From positions 1 through 36,389 of the forward strand of contig SDUX01000087.1 of the NCBI GenBank assembly GCA_008729055.1: a stretch of DNA of 36,389 bases, written 5' to 3'. Below the pieces are notes generated by a model. It had not been told where the DNA came from and did not search any database. It saw only the letters and a program-made list of their open reading frames with translations. Every line of letters starts with the position of its first letter. The first letter of the stretch is position 1. The position numbers and the translations under genes were made by a program. This document shows positions 1 through 8,305 of this stretch, piece after piece. The DNA is from Pyropia haitanensis. Its lineage: Eukaryota > Rhodophyta > Bangiophyceae > Bangiales > Bangiaceae.

Positions 1-514
1 TAGCATGTTTCTTCACATCTATTGGAAGGAGCAGACCCTCCATTCTCCATGTTAACAAAATAAATTTCGCATTTAGATGGAATTAAGAATTGACCATGAG
101 CCAACCTCAAATCAATTGGTAATAATGTTTCTGACACACAAATGCCCGAATTCCCCCTGCAAATTCCCCCTATGCTAGAACTGCTCCCAATTCTGTTTCC
201 AAAATCGGTACAATTACGCCAATAGCGTGAAATAGGCGAATGGGATCATCGGAAAAAGAAGGCCGAAATGTGGCGAACTTGCTGTGATTCGCATGAGCCC
301 GTGTACTCGCAGAAAAACAAAATATTGTGTTTTCGTGACCGACGACGTCCAACCGGTCATCGGCACGTCCAGTCGGCTGATCTACCGACCGCCCCATTGG
401 CAGCTCCTTCCGGCGCAGTTCATTTCGGTCCAGCAGAAGGCGGGTTTCTTCACCCAACCAGATCAAATTTCTACAACGTCACACAACGCTCACGACGCTG
501 TTTATGAACACGCT
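1..514. other. Non-coding or decayed region, nothing recognised
   Basis: This stretch is clearly more AT-rich over its first 250 bases than the rest of the window. Open frames exist on both strands (for example 170-466 minus), but none has recognisable domain motifs, a convincing ribosome binding site or codon use like the neighbouring genes. It lies downstream of the terminator that closes the rplW transcript. I see no tRNA, terminator or insertion-sequence ends here. Confidence 0.4.
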
Positions 515-582
515 GTAGGGTGCGCATTTACGGCGCGCCACATCACCCGCCCTAATCTGCGCGCATTAAATGCGTACCCTAC
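515..582. repeat. 68-bp REP-like inverted pair, diverged subfamily
   Basis: The element begins with GTAGGGTGCGCATTTA and ends with TAAATGCGTACCCTAC. These ends are reverse complements of each other except for one base, so both ends show the GTAG/CTAC foot. Each half can also fold on its own (for example GGTGCGC with GCGCGCC). It has exactly the same length as the element at 688-755 but different arm sequences, suggesting a second subfamily of the same architecture. Confidence 0.7.
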
Positions 583-672
583 CTACCGCCACTCCCCGCG
601 CAGCACCCCTTCCATCAATTCCTCAAACCGCGCCTCGGCCTCCGCCACCGTCACCCGGAATAATTTCGCCAT
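583..672 (-). CDS. Possible 29-codon mini-ORF, weakly antitoxin-like
   Basis: The minus strand reads a 29-residue frame starting MAKLFRVTVAEAEARFEEL and stopping at TAG next to the repeat at 515-582. A GA-rich GGGAGCGAGCG stretch stands just before the ATG and could serve as ribosome binding site. The start vaguely resembles the N-terminus of Phd/YefM-type antitoxins (a V-x-x-A-E-A-x-x-x-F-x-E-L pattern), but it is far shorter than that family (about 70-90 residues) and no toxin gene is adjacent. It may be a remnant truncated by the flanking repeats, or chance. Confidence 0.25.
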   Translation of the reverse strand: MAKLFRVTVAEAEARFEELMEGVLRGEWR

Positions 673-687
673 CGCTCGCTCCCATCC

Positions 688-755
688 GTAGGGCGGGGTT
701 CACCCCGCCACGCTCCGGACCCGCACGTAACACGGCGGGGTAAACCCCGCCCTAC
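688..755. repeat. 68-bp REP doublet, GTAG feet outermost
   Basis: The left unit (688-709) is GTAG followed by arms GGCGGGGT and ACCCCGCC around TC. The right unit (734-755) is its inverted copy, ending in CCCTAC, with one changed base (TAAACC for TGAACC). The units are separated by a 24-base spacer, so the whole could fold either as two small hairpins or as one long cruciform. A hairpin with a 5' GTAG foot matches the known signature of REP sequences recognised by REP-associated tyrosine transposases. Confidence 0.85.
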
Positions 756-783
756 CCCAACCGCACAAAGAACGTCAGCAAAC

Positions 784-806
784 GTAGGGTGGGTGAAACC
801 CATCAC
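784..806 (+). repeat. Degenerate single REP-like unit
   Basis: GTAGGGTGGGTGAAACCCAT keeps the GTAG foot and a short palindrome (TGGGT, GAA, ACCCA) but has lost the canonical GGCGGGGT arms. It sits 28 bases beyond the 688-755 doublet. Confidence 0.5.
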
Positions 807-903
807 TCCCAAACGATTCCCCCAAAAACCATCCGACACCGTATCTGCACGGTCTGTGCCTGCCCGGTGTACACCCTGTGACAATTTACAAAGCCTTCAT
901 AAA

Positions 904-933
904 CGCAAAAAGGCCCCCATACACGGGGGCCTT
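904..933 (-). terminator. Rho-independent terminator after rplW
   Basis: On the minus strand a 10-bp stem, AAAGGCCCCC with GGGGGCCTTT around a 6-base loop, is followed by a T-rich tail. It begins 24 bases after the rplW stop codon, so the S10-operon transcript can end here, before any rplB. The stem is nearly symmetrical and could also work on the plus strand. Confidence 0.85.
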
Positions 934-956
934 TCCAAACGCGTAACGTACCGTGC

Positions 957-1253
957 TTAGAGCCCGGTGGAGACGTCAATCGTGTTGCCTTCTTCCAGCG
1001 TCACGTAGGCCTTCTTCACGTCTTTCCGCTTGCCCAACTGGCCGCGGAAACGCTTGACCTTACCCTTGGTGATGGTGGTGTTGACCGCCTTCACCTTCAC
1101 ACCAAAGAGCGCCTCGACGGCCTCCTTGATCTGGGGCTTGTTCGCCTCCATGGACACTTCGAAAACAACGCCGTTGTTCTCTGATGCCATCGTCGCTTTT
1201 TCGGTGATCACCGGCTTGCGGATCACGTCGTAGTGTTGTGCTTTGGCGCTCAT
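957..1253 (-). CDS. rplW: 50S ribosomal protein L23
   Basis: L23 binds 23S rRNA at the polypeptide exit tunnel and is a docking site for trigger factor and SRP. The 98-residue product has the usual bacterial length and pattern: an N-terminal '[13 protein letters not shown]' segment, then [21 protein letters not shown], and a basic [21 protein letters not shown] loop and strand. Its ATG overlaps the rplD stop codon (ATGA), implying translational coupling. In most bacteria rplB follows at once; here a terminator at 904-933 follows and the window continues with non-coding sequence, so the S10 operon is interrupted at this point. Identity is certain from sequence and position. Confidence 0.98.
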   Translation of the reverse strand: MSAKAQHYDVIRKPVITEKATMASENNGVVFEVSMEANKPQIKEAVEALFGVKVKAVNTTITKGKVKRFRGQLGKRKDVKKAYVTLEEGNTIDVSTGL

Positions 1254-1867
1254 TTCAGACGGGCCTCCAATGCTTCGACACCCGCTTTGGTGATCACCAG
1301 AGTGTCACGCTTGAGGATGTCATATACGTTTGCACCCATTGTCGGCAGGATGTCCAAACCTTCAATGTTTCGAGCAGCTTGCGCGAAGTTTTCGTTCACG
1401 GACGCACCGTCGATGACCAGCGCCCGCTTCCAGCCCAGGTTCTTGACCTGCTTGGCGAGTGCAGCGGTCTTGCCATCGGCTGCCGCGTCGTCAAGGATGA
1501 CGACAGCGCCTTCCTTCATCTTGGCGGACAGAGCGTGGCGCAGGCCCAGCTTGCGGAACTTCTTGGTCAGCTCGTGACCGTGGCTGCGTGGGGTCGGGCC
1601 CTTGTAGATACCACCCTTGCGGAAGATCGGTGCATTCCGGGAGCCGTGGCGTGCACCACCGGTTCCCTTCTGACGATAAATCTTCTTGGTGGAATAAGAG
1701 GTCTCGGACCGAGTCTTGACCTTATGCGTCCCCTGCTGCGCGTTGTTGCGCTGCCAGCGCACGACGCGGTGCAGGATATCCGCCCGCGGCTCCAGCCCAA
1801 ACAGAGCTTCATCGAGGTCTACAGACCCCGCCTTGCCCCCGTCGAGTTTGATGACATCGAGTTTCAT
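1250..1867 (-). CDS. rplD: 50S ribosomal protein L4
   Basis: L4 is a primary 23S rRNA-binding protein whose long loop lines the exit tunnel. In E. coli it also represses its own S10 operon; whether that applies here is unknown. The 205-residue product has the family hallmarks: a DEALFG segment near residues 18-24, [16 protein letters not shown], the tunnel loop [24 protein letters not shown] block around residues 55-80, and the conserved FRKGG-GPTPRSH. The ATG overlaps the TGA of rplC and the stop overlaps the start of rplW, so rplC-rplD-rplW form a tightly coupled unit. Length and motifs are normal, with no resistance-type change in the tunnel loop that I can recognise. Confidence 0.98.
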   Translation of the reverse strand: MKLDVIKLDGGKAGSVDLDEALFGLEPRADILHRVVRWQRNNAQQGTHKVKTRSETSYSTKKIYRQKGTGGARHGSRNAPIFRKGGIYKGPTPRSHGHELTKKFRKLGLRHALSAKMKEGAVVILDDAAADGKTAALAKQVKNLGWKRALVIDGASVNENFAQAARNIEGLDILPTMGANVYDILKRDTLVITKAGVEALEARLK

Positions 1868-2742
1868 GCGTCACCTTCTTTCTTGTCTTCGCTGCCAGCG
1901 TCGCCGGCTTCGTCAGACTTTTCTGCTTCGATCTCAGCCTCGGCTGCCTTCAGCGCTTCGGCTTCTGCTGCCGCCTGCTCTTCGGCGAGGCGTGCTGCTT
2001 CTGCTTCTGCTTCTGCAGCGGCGGCGGCGGCGGCCTCTTCGGCGGCTTTCGCGGCTTCACGCGCGGCGGAAGCCAGGGCAGCGGGGACGATCGCGTTCTC
2101 GGGGAACGGCTTTTTCACCGCATCCTTCACGGTGACCCAGCCACCCTTGGAGCCAGGAACAGCACCCTTGACCATGATCAGGCCACGGTCGCTGTCGGTT
2201 TTGACGACTTCGAGGTTCTGGGTGGTCACGCGGACGGCACCCATGTGGCCAGCCATCTTCTTGCCCTTGAACACCTTGCCGGGGTCCTGACACTGACCGG
2301 TGGAGCCATGCGAACGGTGGCTGATAGAAACACCGTGAGAGGCACGCAGACCGCCGAAGTTGTGGCGCTTCATCGCACCGGCAAAACCTTTACCGATAGA
2401 AGTGCCTGCAACGTCAACGTACTGACCGGCGAAGTAATGATCCGCGATGATCTCTTCACCCACGGGCAGCATCGCGTCTTCGTCCACGCGGAACTCAGCG
2501 ACCTTGCGCTTGGGCTCCACCTTGGCGGCGGCAAAGTGGCCGCGCATGGCTTTGGACGTCCGCTTGGCCTTGGCCGAACCGGCACCAAGCTGAACAGCGG
2601 TGTAGCCGTCTTTCTCAGCTGTCCGCTGAGCGACAACCTGAAGCTTGTCGAGTTGAAGAACGGTCACAGGGATCTGCTTGCCGTCTTCCATGAAAAGGCG
2701 GGTCATCCCGACCTTCTTTGCAATAACGCCTGAGCGCAACAT
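1864..2742 (-). CDS. rplC: 50S ribosomal protein L3 with long Ala/Glu-rich tail
   Basis: L3 starts assembly of the large subunit and reaches toward the peptidyl-transferase centre. The core (about residues 1-215) is typical: [17 protein letters not shown] start, then a [17 protein letters not shown] segment and the [23 protein letters not shown] block that follows it; the Gln in GSTGQ is the site methylated by PrmB in E. coli. The product is 292 residues against about 210 in E. coli. The extra 75-80 residues form a low-complexity, alanine- and glutamate-rich segment predicted to be helical or coiled-coil, ending in an acidic tail (EGDA). I believe such tails are common in Rhodobacteraceae L3, but their role is not known to me. 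A strong AAGGAGG site precedes the ATG, 14 bases after rpsJ. Confidence 0.97.
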   Translation of the reverse strand: MLRSGVIAKKVGMTRLFMEDGKQIPVTVLQLDKLQVVAQRTAEKDGYTAVQLGAGSAKAKRTSKAMRGHFAAAKVEPKRKVAEFRVDEDAMLPVGEEIIADHYFAGQYVDVAGTSIGKGFAGAMKRHNFGGLRASHGVSISHRSHGSTGQCQDPGKVFKGKKMAGHMGAVRVTTQNLEVVKTDSDRGLIMVKGAVPGSKGGWVTVKDAVKKPFPENAIVPAALASAAREAAKAAEEAAAAAAAEAEAEAARLAEEQAAAEAEALKAAEAEIEAEKSDEAGDAGSEDKKEGDA

Positions 2743-2756
2743 ATCTGATGCCCTCC

Positions 2757-3074
2757 TTACGACTGCAACTTGATCTCGACGTCCACACCAGCGGCGAGGT
2801 CGAGCTTCATCAGCGCGTCCACGGTCTGGGGGGTCGGATCGACGATATCCAGCAGGCGCTTGTGCGTGCGGATCTCGAACTGATCGCGGGATTTCTTGTC
2901 CACGTGGGGGCCACGCAGAACGGTGAACTTTTCGATCTTGTTGGGCAGCGGGATCGGGCCGCGCACGGACGCGCCGGTGCGCTTGGCCGTATTGACGATT
3001 TCCTGTGTGGAGGTATCGAGCACCCGGTAGTCAAACGCCTTGAGGCGAATGCGGATATTCTGGCTTTGTGCCAT
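2757..3074 (-). CDS. rpsJ: 30S ribosomal protein S10 / NusE
   Basis: S10 is a small-subunit head protein and, as NusE, joins NusB in transcription antitermination and bridges NusG to the ribosome. The start was placed at the ATG at 3074 ([17 protein letters not shown]) because GGGG-AC precedes it at good spacing; an in-frame upstream start would add only six poorly conserved residues. The 105-residue product has the family pattern: [20 protein letters not shown], then [26 protein letters not shown] and LDI. It is the first gene of the S10 operon, with a well-formed promoter at 3200-3228 and a leader of about 120 bases. Confidence 0.97.
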   Translation of the reverse strand: MAQSQNIRIRLKAFDYRVLDTSTQEIVNTAKRTGASVRGPIPLPNKIEKFTVLRGPHVDKKSRDQFEIRTHKRLLDIVDPTPQTVDALMKLDLAAGVDVEIKLQS

Positions 3075-3199
3075 GTGTCGTCCCCTTAACATCGGGGTTC
3101 CAGCGGATTGGAGGATATACGCTCATCGCACAGCCTCGTCGCGCCTTTTATGATAACGCACACGGGGCGCGCTGATGCGCACCCCGGTGAATTGCGCTG

Positions 3200-3228
3200 C
3201 GTATAGGGGGAGTCGCGAGAGGTGGCAA
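3200..3228 (-). promoter_or_regulatory. S10 operon promoter
   Basis: On the minus strand TTGCCA (3223-3228) is followed after 17 bases by TATACG (3200-3205), a near-consensus housekeeping sigma promoter. The spacer ends in GACTCCCCC directly before the -10 box. The same GACTCCCC-TATACGC string occurs at the rpsL promoter (8205-8233), linking the two ribosomal operons. Predicted transcription start is about 3190, giving a leader of about 115-120 bases before rpsJ. Confidence 0.75.
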
Positions 3229-3267
3229 GGGGGAATGCTGCCTTGATCCAGCATTTCTGTGCCGACG

Positions 3268-3290
3268 GTAGGGTGGGCGCTTGGACCCAT
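3268..3290 (+). repeat. Degenerate REP-like unit upstream of the S10 promoter
   Basis: GTAGGGTGGGCGCTTGGACC keeps the GTAG foot and a weak TGGG / CCCA palindrome. It lies just upstream of the S10 promoter, in the intergenic space between rpsJ and tuf, and is probably a decayed family member. Confidence 0.4.
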
Positions 3291-3426
3291 TAGTTCGGGT
3301 TCTTCCCGGTCCCCCGGCACCAGGACAGCCCCATGCTGCCTTCCTACGCGGAGTACAGAATACGGGCCCTGCCTGTCTTGAGGCCAAGGGTCCGCAGTGG
3401 CCTTGCGCCGCTATCGGGGCCTGCTG

Positions 3427-3493
3427 CGATTTCCTCAAAGAAATCGGGCCGGAGAATTTGAATTCTCCGAGGCGGACTTTTGCAAAAGTCCGC
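3427..3493. repeat. Three consecutive small palindromes
   Basis: Three hairpins follow each other with only 2-3 bases between them: CGATTTC...GAAATCG (3427-3446), CGGAGAATT-TG-AATTCTCCG (3450-3469, 9-bp arms) and GCGGACTTTT-GC-AAAAGTCCGC (3472-3493, 10-bp arms). They sit downstream of the tuf terminator and upstream of the S10 promoter, in a 519-base gap between genes. None has a poly-T tail of its own. They look like a mobile or spacer-type intergenic repeat block rather than terminators. Confidence 0.65.
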
Positions 3494-3516
3494 AGCCAGG
3501 GCCGCGGTCACAGCAC

Positions 3517-3548
3517 CAAAAAGGCCGCCCCTTGTGGGGGCGGCCTTT
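3517..3548 (-). terminator. Terminator of the str operon (after tuf)
   Basis: A 12-bp stem, AAAGGCCGCCCC with GGGGCGGCCTTT around a 5-base loop (3520-3548), is followed on the minus strand by TT and a short tail. It lies 45 bases beyond the tuf stop codon. The symmetrical A/T flanks mean it may work in both directions, shielding the S10 promoter region. Confidence 0.85.
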
Positions 3549-3566
3549 CGTGTGTCTCGCTGTTGA

Positions 3567-3586
3567 CGGGGTGAACCCCGCCCTAC
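3567..3586 (-). repeat. Single REP unit between tuf and its terminator
   Basis: This copy reads CGGGGTGAACCCCGCCCTAC on the plus strand, so its GTAG foot faces tuf. It lacks the first two bases of the full unit and has no visible partner, unlike the doublets elsewhere. It is in the transcribed 3' untranslated region, 7 bases after the tuf stop. Confidence 0.75.
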
Positions 3587-3593
3587 GCGATGC

Positions 3594-3710
3594 TTACTCG
3601 GTGATCTTCGAAACGACACCCGCGCCGACGGTGCGGCCGCCTTCGCGGATCGCGAAGCGCAGGCCCTGCTCCATCGCGATCGGTGCGATCAGCTCAACGT
3701 CGAACTTCAG

Positions 3711-3743
<33 letters not shown>

Positions 3744-4417
3744 AGGCAGCGCAACCGTGCCGGTCACATCCGTCGTGCGGAAGTAGAACTGCGGACGGTA
3801 GTTCGCAAAGAACGGCGTGTGACGGCCACCCTCTTCCTTGGTCAGGATGTAGGCTTCCGCCTCGAACTTCGTGTGCGGCGTCACGGAGCCGGGCTTGCAG
3901 AGCACCTGGCCACGTTCCACACCGTCACGGTCCACACCGCGCAGCAGGGCGCCGATGTTGTCGCCCGCTTCACCACGGTCCAGCAGCTTGCGGAACATCT
4001 CAACGCCTGTGCAGGTCGTCTTCTTGGTGTCGCGGATGCCCACGATCTCGATCTCGTCGCCCACGTTGATCACGCCACGCTCCACACGGCCGGTCACAAC
4101 GGTGCCGCGACCGGAGATGGAGAACACGTCTTCCACAGGCATCAGGAACGGCTGGTCCACAGCACGTGCAGGCGTCGGGATGTATTCATCCACTGCTGCC
4201 ATCAATTCCTTGATTTTCTCTTCACCGATTTCAGGATTGTTGCCTTCCATCGCCGCCAGCGCGGAACCTGCGATGATCGGAATGTCGTCGCCGGGGTACT
4301 CGTAGGAGCTCAGCAGTTCGCGGATTTCCATTTCCACCAGTTCCAGCAGCTCTTCGTCGTCGACCTGGTCGACCTTGTTCATGAAGACAACCATGTAAGG
4401 GATGCCCACCTGGCGGC

Positions 4418-4448
<31 letters not shown>

Positions 4449-4465
4449 CGGGCCGTCAGCGGCGT

Positions 4466-4499
<34 letters not shown>

Positions 4500-4769
4500 A
4501 CCCGTGATCATGTTCTTGACGTAATCGGCGTGGCCGGGGCAGTCGACATGCGCGTAGTGACGGCTCTCGGTCTCATATTCCACGTGCGCGGTGGAGATGG
4601 TGATCCCACGCGCTTTCTCTTCAGGCGCACCGTCGATCTGGTCATAGGCCTTGAAGTCACCAAAGTACTTCGTGATCGCCGCTGTCAGTGTCGTCTTGCC
4701 GTGGTCAACGTGGCCAATCGTGCCAATGTTAACGTGCGGCTTCGTACGTTCAAACTTTTCCTTTGCCAT
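3594..4769 (-). CDS. tuf: Translation elongation factor Tu
   Basis: EF-Tu delivers aminoacyl-tRNA to the ribosome with GTP hydrolysis. The 391-residue product is full length. The GTPase motifs are intact: GHVDHGKTT (about residues 18-26), the RGITIS switch I, DCPGH switch II and NKVD (the usual form is NKCD). Domains 2 and 3 carry the [13 protein letters not shown] block and the C-terminal [13 protein letters not shown] ending. It is the last gene of the str operon. The gap to fusA (87 bases) holds a REP doublet. Only one tuf copy is in the window; many relatives have a second elsewhere. Confidence 0.98.
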
Positions 4770-4798
4770 TTGGATGGCTCCTTCTTGTTGGTGTGGGT

Positions 4799-4850
4799 GG
4801 CGGGGTGAACCCCGCCCTACGGGGTGGGTAGGGCGGGGTTCACCCCGCCA
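4799..4850. repeat. REP doublet between fusA and tuf
   Basis: The left unit (4799-4820) ends in CCCTAC and the right unit (4828-4849) starts with GTAGGG, so here the GTAG feet face each other across only 7 bases. The two 22-base units are perfect reverse complements. The co-transcript of fusA and tuf would therefore contain a 22-bp perfect inverted repeat between the two genes. The right unit reaches to within a few bases of the fusA stop. Confidence 0.9.
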
Positions 4851-4856
4851 TCCCGG

Positions 4857-6974
4857 TTACGCAAACTTGGCCTGAATCTCGTCGGAGATGTTCTGTGGCA
4901 CGGCCTCGTAGTGGTCGAACTGCATGGTGAAGTTCGCACGACCCGAAGACATCGACCGCAGGGTGTTGATGTAGCCGAACATGTTGGCCAGCGGCACGAA
5001 GGCGTCAATGGCAATCGCGTTACCGCGGGTGTCCTGACCCTGTACCTGACCGCGACGGGAGGTGAGGTCACCGATGATGCCACCGGTGTACTCTTCAGGT
5101 GTCACCACCTCGACCTTCATGATCGGTTCCAGCAGCTTCGCACCGGCCTTCTTCATGCCTTCGCGCATACCCATGCGTGCCGCGATTTCAAACGCGAGAA
5201 CGGAGGAGTCAACGTCGTGGAACTTACCGTCGATCAACGCCACTTTGAAGTCGATCACAGGGAAGCCCGCCAAAGGACCGGAGTCCATGACTGAGTTGAT
5301 GCCCTTTTCAACGCCCGGGATGTATTCCTTCGGAACAGCACCACCGACGATCCGGCTCTCGAAGGAATAGCCTTCGCCCGGCTCGGTTGGCATCAGGATC
5401 ATCTTCACCTCGGCAAACTGACCGGAACCGCCGGACTGCTTCTTGTGGGTGTAGGTGATCTCAGCCTCGCGAGAGATCGTCTCACGGTAAGCCACCTGTG
5501 GCGCACCGATGTTCGCCTCAACCTTGAATTCACGCTTCAGACGGTCGACGAGGATGTCGAGGTGCAGTTCGCCCATGCCTTTCATGATGGTCTGACCGGA
5601 TTCCAGATCAGTTTCCACACGGAAGGAGGGGTCCTCTGCCGCCAGACGCTGCAGACCTGCGGACATTTTTTCCTGGTCGGCTTTTGTCTTGGGCTCCACC
5701 GCAATTTCGATCACCGGATCAGGGAAGGTCATGGTTTCCAGAACCACAGGATCGTTGACCGCAGAGAGCGTGTCCCCGGTTGTGGTGTCTTTCAGACCCG
5801 CCAGCGCGATGATGTCGCCTGCGAAGGCTTCGGTGATTTCCTCGCGGTCGTTGGAGTGCATCATCATCATACGACCGACGCGCTCTTTCTTGCCTTTGGT
5901 GGAGTTCAGGAGCGTGTCGCCCTTGTTCAGCACGCCAGAGTAGATGCGCGTGAAGGTCAGGGAGCCAACGAAGGGGTCGTTCATGATTTTGAACGCCAGA
6001 CCCGCAAAGGCCATGTCGTCATCAGCACGACGTGCGATGTTACGCTCTTCGTTTTCGTCGCCCGGCTTGAAGCCCATGTAGTCAACAACGTCCAGCGGGC
6101 TGGGCAGATAGTCGATCACGGCGTTCAGCAGAGGCTGCACACCTTTGTTCTTGAAGGCGGAGCCACAGAGAACGGGGATGAATTTGATGGCAAGCGTGCC
6201 TTCGCGGATCAGACGGCGCAGGGTTGGTACATCGGGCTCTTCGCCTTCGAGGTACTGCTCCATCACGTCGTCGTCCATCTCAACGGCGATCTCGATCATC
6301 TTGCCACGCCATTCTTCGGCCTGATCCTTGAGGCTGTCGCGGATCGGCTTCTTGACCCAGGATGCTCCCAAGTCCTCACCTTCCCAGACCCACTCTTCCA
6401 TGGTGACGAGGTCGATCATGCCTTCCAGCTCGGTCTCAGCCCCGATCGGGATTTGGATCGGGCAAGGGGTGGCACCGGTACGGTCCTGGATCATGTGAAC
6501 GCAGTTGAAGAAGTCCGCGCCGATCTTGTCCATCTTGTTGACGAACACGATGCGCGGCACCTTGTAGCGGTCCGCCTGACGCCAGACGGTTTCTGTCTGC
6601 GGCTCAACACCGGCGTTGGCGTCGAGCACGGCAACCGCACCGTCAAGAACCGCCAGCGAACGCTCAACTTCAATGGTGAAGTCCACGTGGCCGGGGGTGT
6701 CGATAATGTTCATGCGGTGCTTGGGCGTGTCTGCGGTGGACCCGTCCTCTGTGCGCTCCCAGAACGTGGTTGTCGCAGCGGAGGTGATGGTGATGCCGCG
6801 TTCCTGCTCCTGTTCCATCCAGTCCATGGTGGCCGCACCGTCGTGCACCTCACCAATATTGTGGGATTTGCCGGTGTAATACAGGATACGCTCGGAACAT
6901 GTGGTCTTACCGGCATCAATGTGAGCCATGATGCCGAAGTTGCGGTAGCGGTCTAGCGGATAATCGCGTGCCAT
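4857..6974 (-). CDS. fusA: Translation elongation factor G
   Basis: EF-G catalyses GTP-driven translocation and, with RRF, ribosome recycling. The 705-residue product has the normal length and all five domains. GTPase motifs are AHIDAGKTT near residues 17-25, the [11 protein letters not shown] switch, DTPGH and NKMD; later come the domain-II/III block with the RMMMMH segment and the domain-IV region ending in the [25 protein letters not shown] stretch. A GAGGAAGC ribosome binding site precedes the ATG. It is third in the str operon, 74 bases after rpsG. No change typical of fusidic-acid resistance was recognised by eye. Confidence 0.98.
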   Translation of the reverse strand: MARDYPLDRYRNFGIMAHIDAGKTTCSERILYYTGKSHNIGEVHDGAATMDWMEQEQERGITITSAATTTFWERTEDGSTADTPKHRMNIIDTPGHVDFTIEVERSLAVLDGAVAVLDANAGVEPQTETVWRQADRYKVPRIVFVNKMDKIGADFFNCVHMIQDRTGATPCPIQIPIGAETELEGMIDLVTMEEWVWEGEDLGASWVKKPIRDSLKDQAEEWRGKMIEIAVEMDDDVMEQYLEGEEPDVPTLRRLIREGTLAIKFIPVLCGSAFKNKGVQPLLNAVIDYLPSPLDVVDYMGFKPGDENEERNIARRADDDMAFAGLAFKIMNDPFVGSLTFTRIYSGVLNKGDTLLNSTKGKKERVGRMMMMHSNDREEITEAFAGDIIALAGLKDTTTGDTLSAVNDPVVLETMTFPDPVIEIAVEPKTKADQEKMSAGLQRLAAEDPSFRVETDLESGQTIMKGMGELHLDILVDRLKREFKVEANIGAPQVAYRETISREAEITYTHKKQSGGSGQFAEVKMILMPTEPGEGYSFESRIVGGAVPKEYIPGVEKGINSVMDSGPLAGFPVIDFKVALIDGKFHDVDSSVLAFEIAARMGMREGMKKAGAKLLEPIMKVEVVTPEEYTGGIIGDLTSRRGQVQGQDTRGNAIAIDAFVPLANMFGYINTLRSMSSGRANFTMQFDHYEAVPQNISDEIQAKFA

Positions 6975-7048
6975 TTTGATGCTTCCTCAGAAGTATGCGG
7001 TAGAAATGTTCAAGGGCCGTGCGGATCACGGCCCTGATCGTCAATGGT

Positions 7049-7536
<488 letters not shown>

Positions 7537-7545
7537 TTAGGGGGC

Positions 7546-7598
7546 GGCGGGGTGAACCCCGCCCTACGGTTGGCGGTAGGGCGGGGTTCACCCCGCCA
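7546..7598. repeat. REP doublet between rpsL and rpsG
   Basis: Two perfect inverted 22-base units (7546-7567 and 7576-7597) face each other with their GTAG feet across 8 bases. They fill most of the 87-base gap between the rpsL stop and the rpsG start, inside a single expected transcript. Same arrangement as at 4799-4850 and 16255-16309. Confidence 0.9.
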
Positions 7599-7605
7599 CG
7601 GCTCA

Positions 7606-7977
7606 TTACTTGGGACGCTTGGCGCCGTACTTGGAGCGGCGCTGCTTACGGTCCTTGACGCCTTGCGTGTCCAGAACACCGCGCAGAATATGGTAACGCA
7701 CACCGGGAAGGTCTTTGACACGACCGCCGCGGATCAGAACAACAGAGTGTTCCTGCAGGTTGTGGCTTTCACCGGGGATGTAGGAGATCACTTCGTAGCC
7801 GTTGGTCAGGCGGACCTTCGCAACTTTCCGCATCGCGGAGTTCGGCTTTTTCGGTGTCGTCGTATACACGCGGGTGCAAACACCGCGCTTTTGCGGGCAC
7901 TGCTCCAGGTGCATGGATTTGGAAGTCTTGCGTTTTGGCTGACGCGGTTTGCGGATCAGCTGCTGGATCGTTGGCAT
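7606..7977 (-). CDS. rpsL: 30S ribosomal protein S12
   Basis: S12 helps monitor codon-anticodon pairing at the decoding centre. The 123-residue product is complete: [12 protein letters not shown] start, [25 protein letters not shown], the [29 protein letters not shown] block and a C-terminal [10 protein letters not shown]. Both lysines linked to streptomycin sensitivity (in TPKKPNSA and GGRVKDLPG) are present, so the gene looks wild type. It is the first gene of the str operon, with a strong promoter at 8205-8233 and a leader of more than 200 bases. Confidence 0.98.
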   Translation of the reverse strand: MPTIQQLIRKPRQPKRKTSKSMHLEQCPQKRGVCTRVYTTTPKKPNSAMRKVAKVRLTNGYEVISYIPGESHNLQEHSVVLIRGGRVKDLPGVRYHILRGVLDTQGVKDRKQRRSKYGAKRPK

Positions 7978-8204
7978 TCAGGATTACCCCGTTTTAAGTC
8001 TCACATCAGGTGCACCGGGCAGGCCCAATGCGGTTTCACGTTCGGTGCCCTGTCCTGAGACAAAGCAAATGCACCGCGATGTTCCCATTCCGAGGTGAAC
8101 ATGGCGGTGGGGCTACAGAGGACCGGGTCAGCATTAGACCGGATCTTGACCACTTAAGTTATGATTTCGAATGGCAGAGCGAACCCTACTGTCGAGATAG
8201 CGGG
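7978..8204 (-). other. Untranslated leader of the str operon
   Basis: About 220 bases separate the predicted transcription start near 8198 from the rpsL start codon. I see no ORF with a ribosome binding site and no intrinsic terminator here. Short repeats such as GACCGG occur twice on the plus strand (8119-8142), and could form weak structure in the RNA. Any regulatory role is unproven. Confidence 0.4.
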
Positions 8205-8233
8205 CGTATAGGGGAGTCGGGATGGGCTGTCAA
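8205..8233 (-). promoter_or_regulatory. str operon promoter upstream of rpsL
   Basis: On the minus strand a perfect -35 box TTGACA (8228-8233) is followed after exactly 17 bases by TATACG (8205-8210). The spacer ends in GACTCCCC, as at the S10 promoter. It lies between rpsL and the divergent gene at 8306. Confidence 0.82.
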
Positions 8234-8305
8234 CAGGGCCGCCCGAGGTTGCATGGCCCTGCTCAGCTGCGATGGTGACGCCAACAACTTAAGGCTGAAA
8301 CGTCC

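Noticed and set aside
170..691. Overlapping open frames of 79-135 codons near the left edge
   Set aside because: None has a domain, start signal or codon use like the neighbours, and two strands are open at once.
515..806. CRISPR array
   Set aside because: The repeats are inverted pairs with variable spacing, not regular direct repeats with unique spacers, and no cas gene is present.
1238..2290. Long plus-strand open frame (350 codons) opposite rplD and rplC
   Set aside because: It is the antisense shadow of two certain ribosomal genes, with no ribosome binding site and a low-complexity Ser/Ala stretch caused by the L3 tail.
5445..6956. 503-codon plus-strand frame opposite fusA
   Set aside because: Same antisense effect. 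fusA on the minus strand is complete and highly conserved.
7700..7860. Streptomycin-resistance change in rpsL
   Set aside because: Both key lysines are present.
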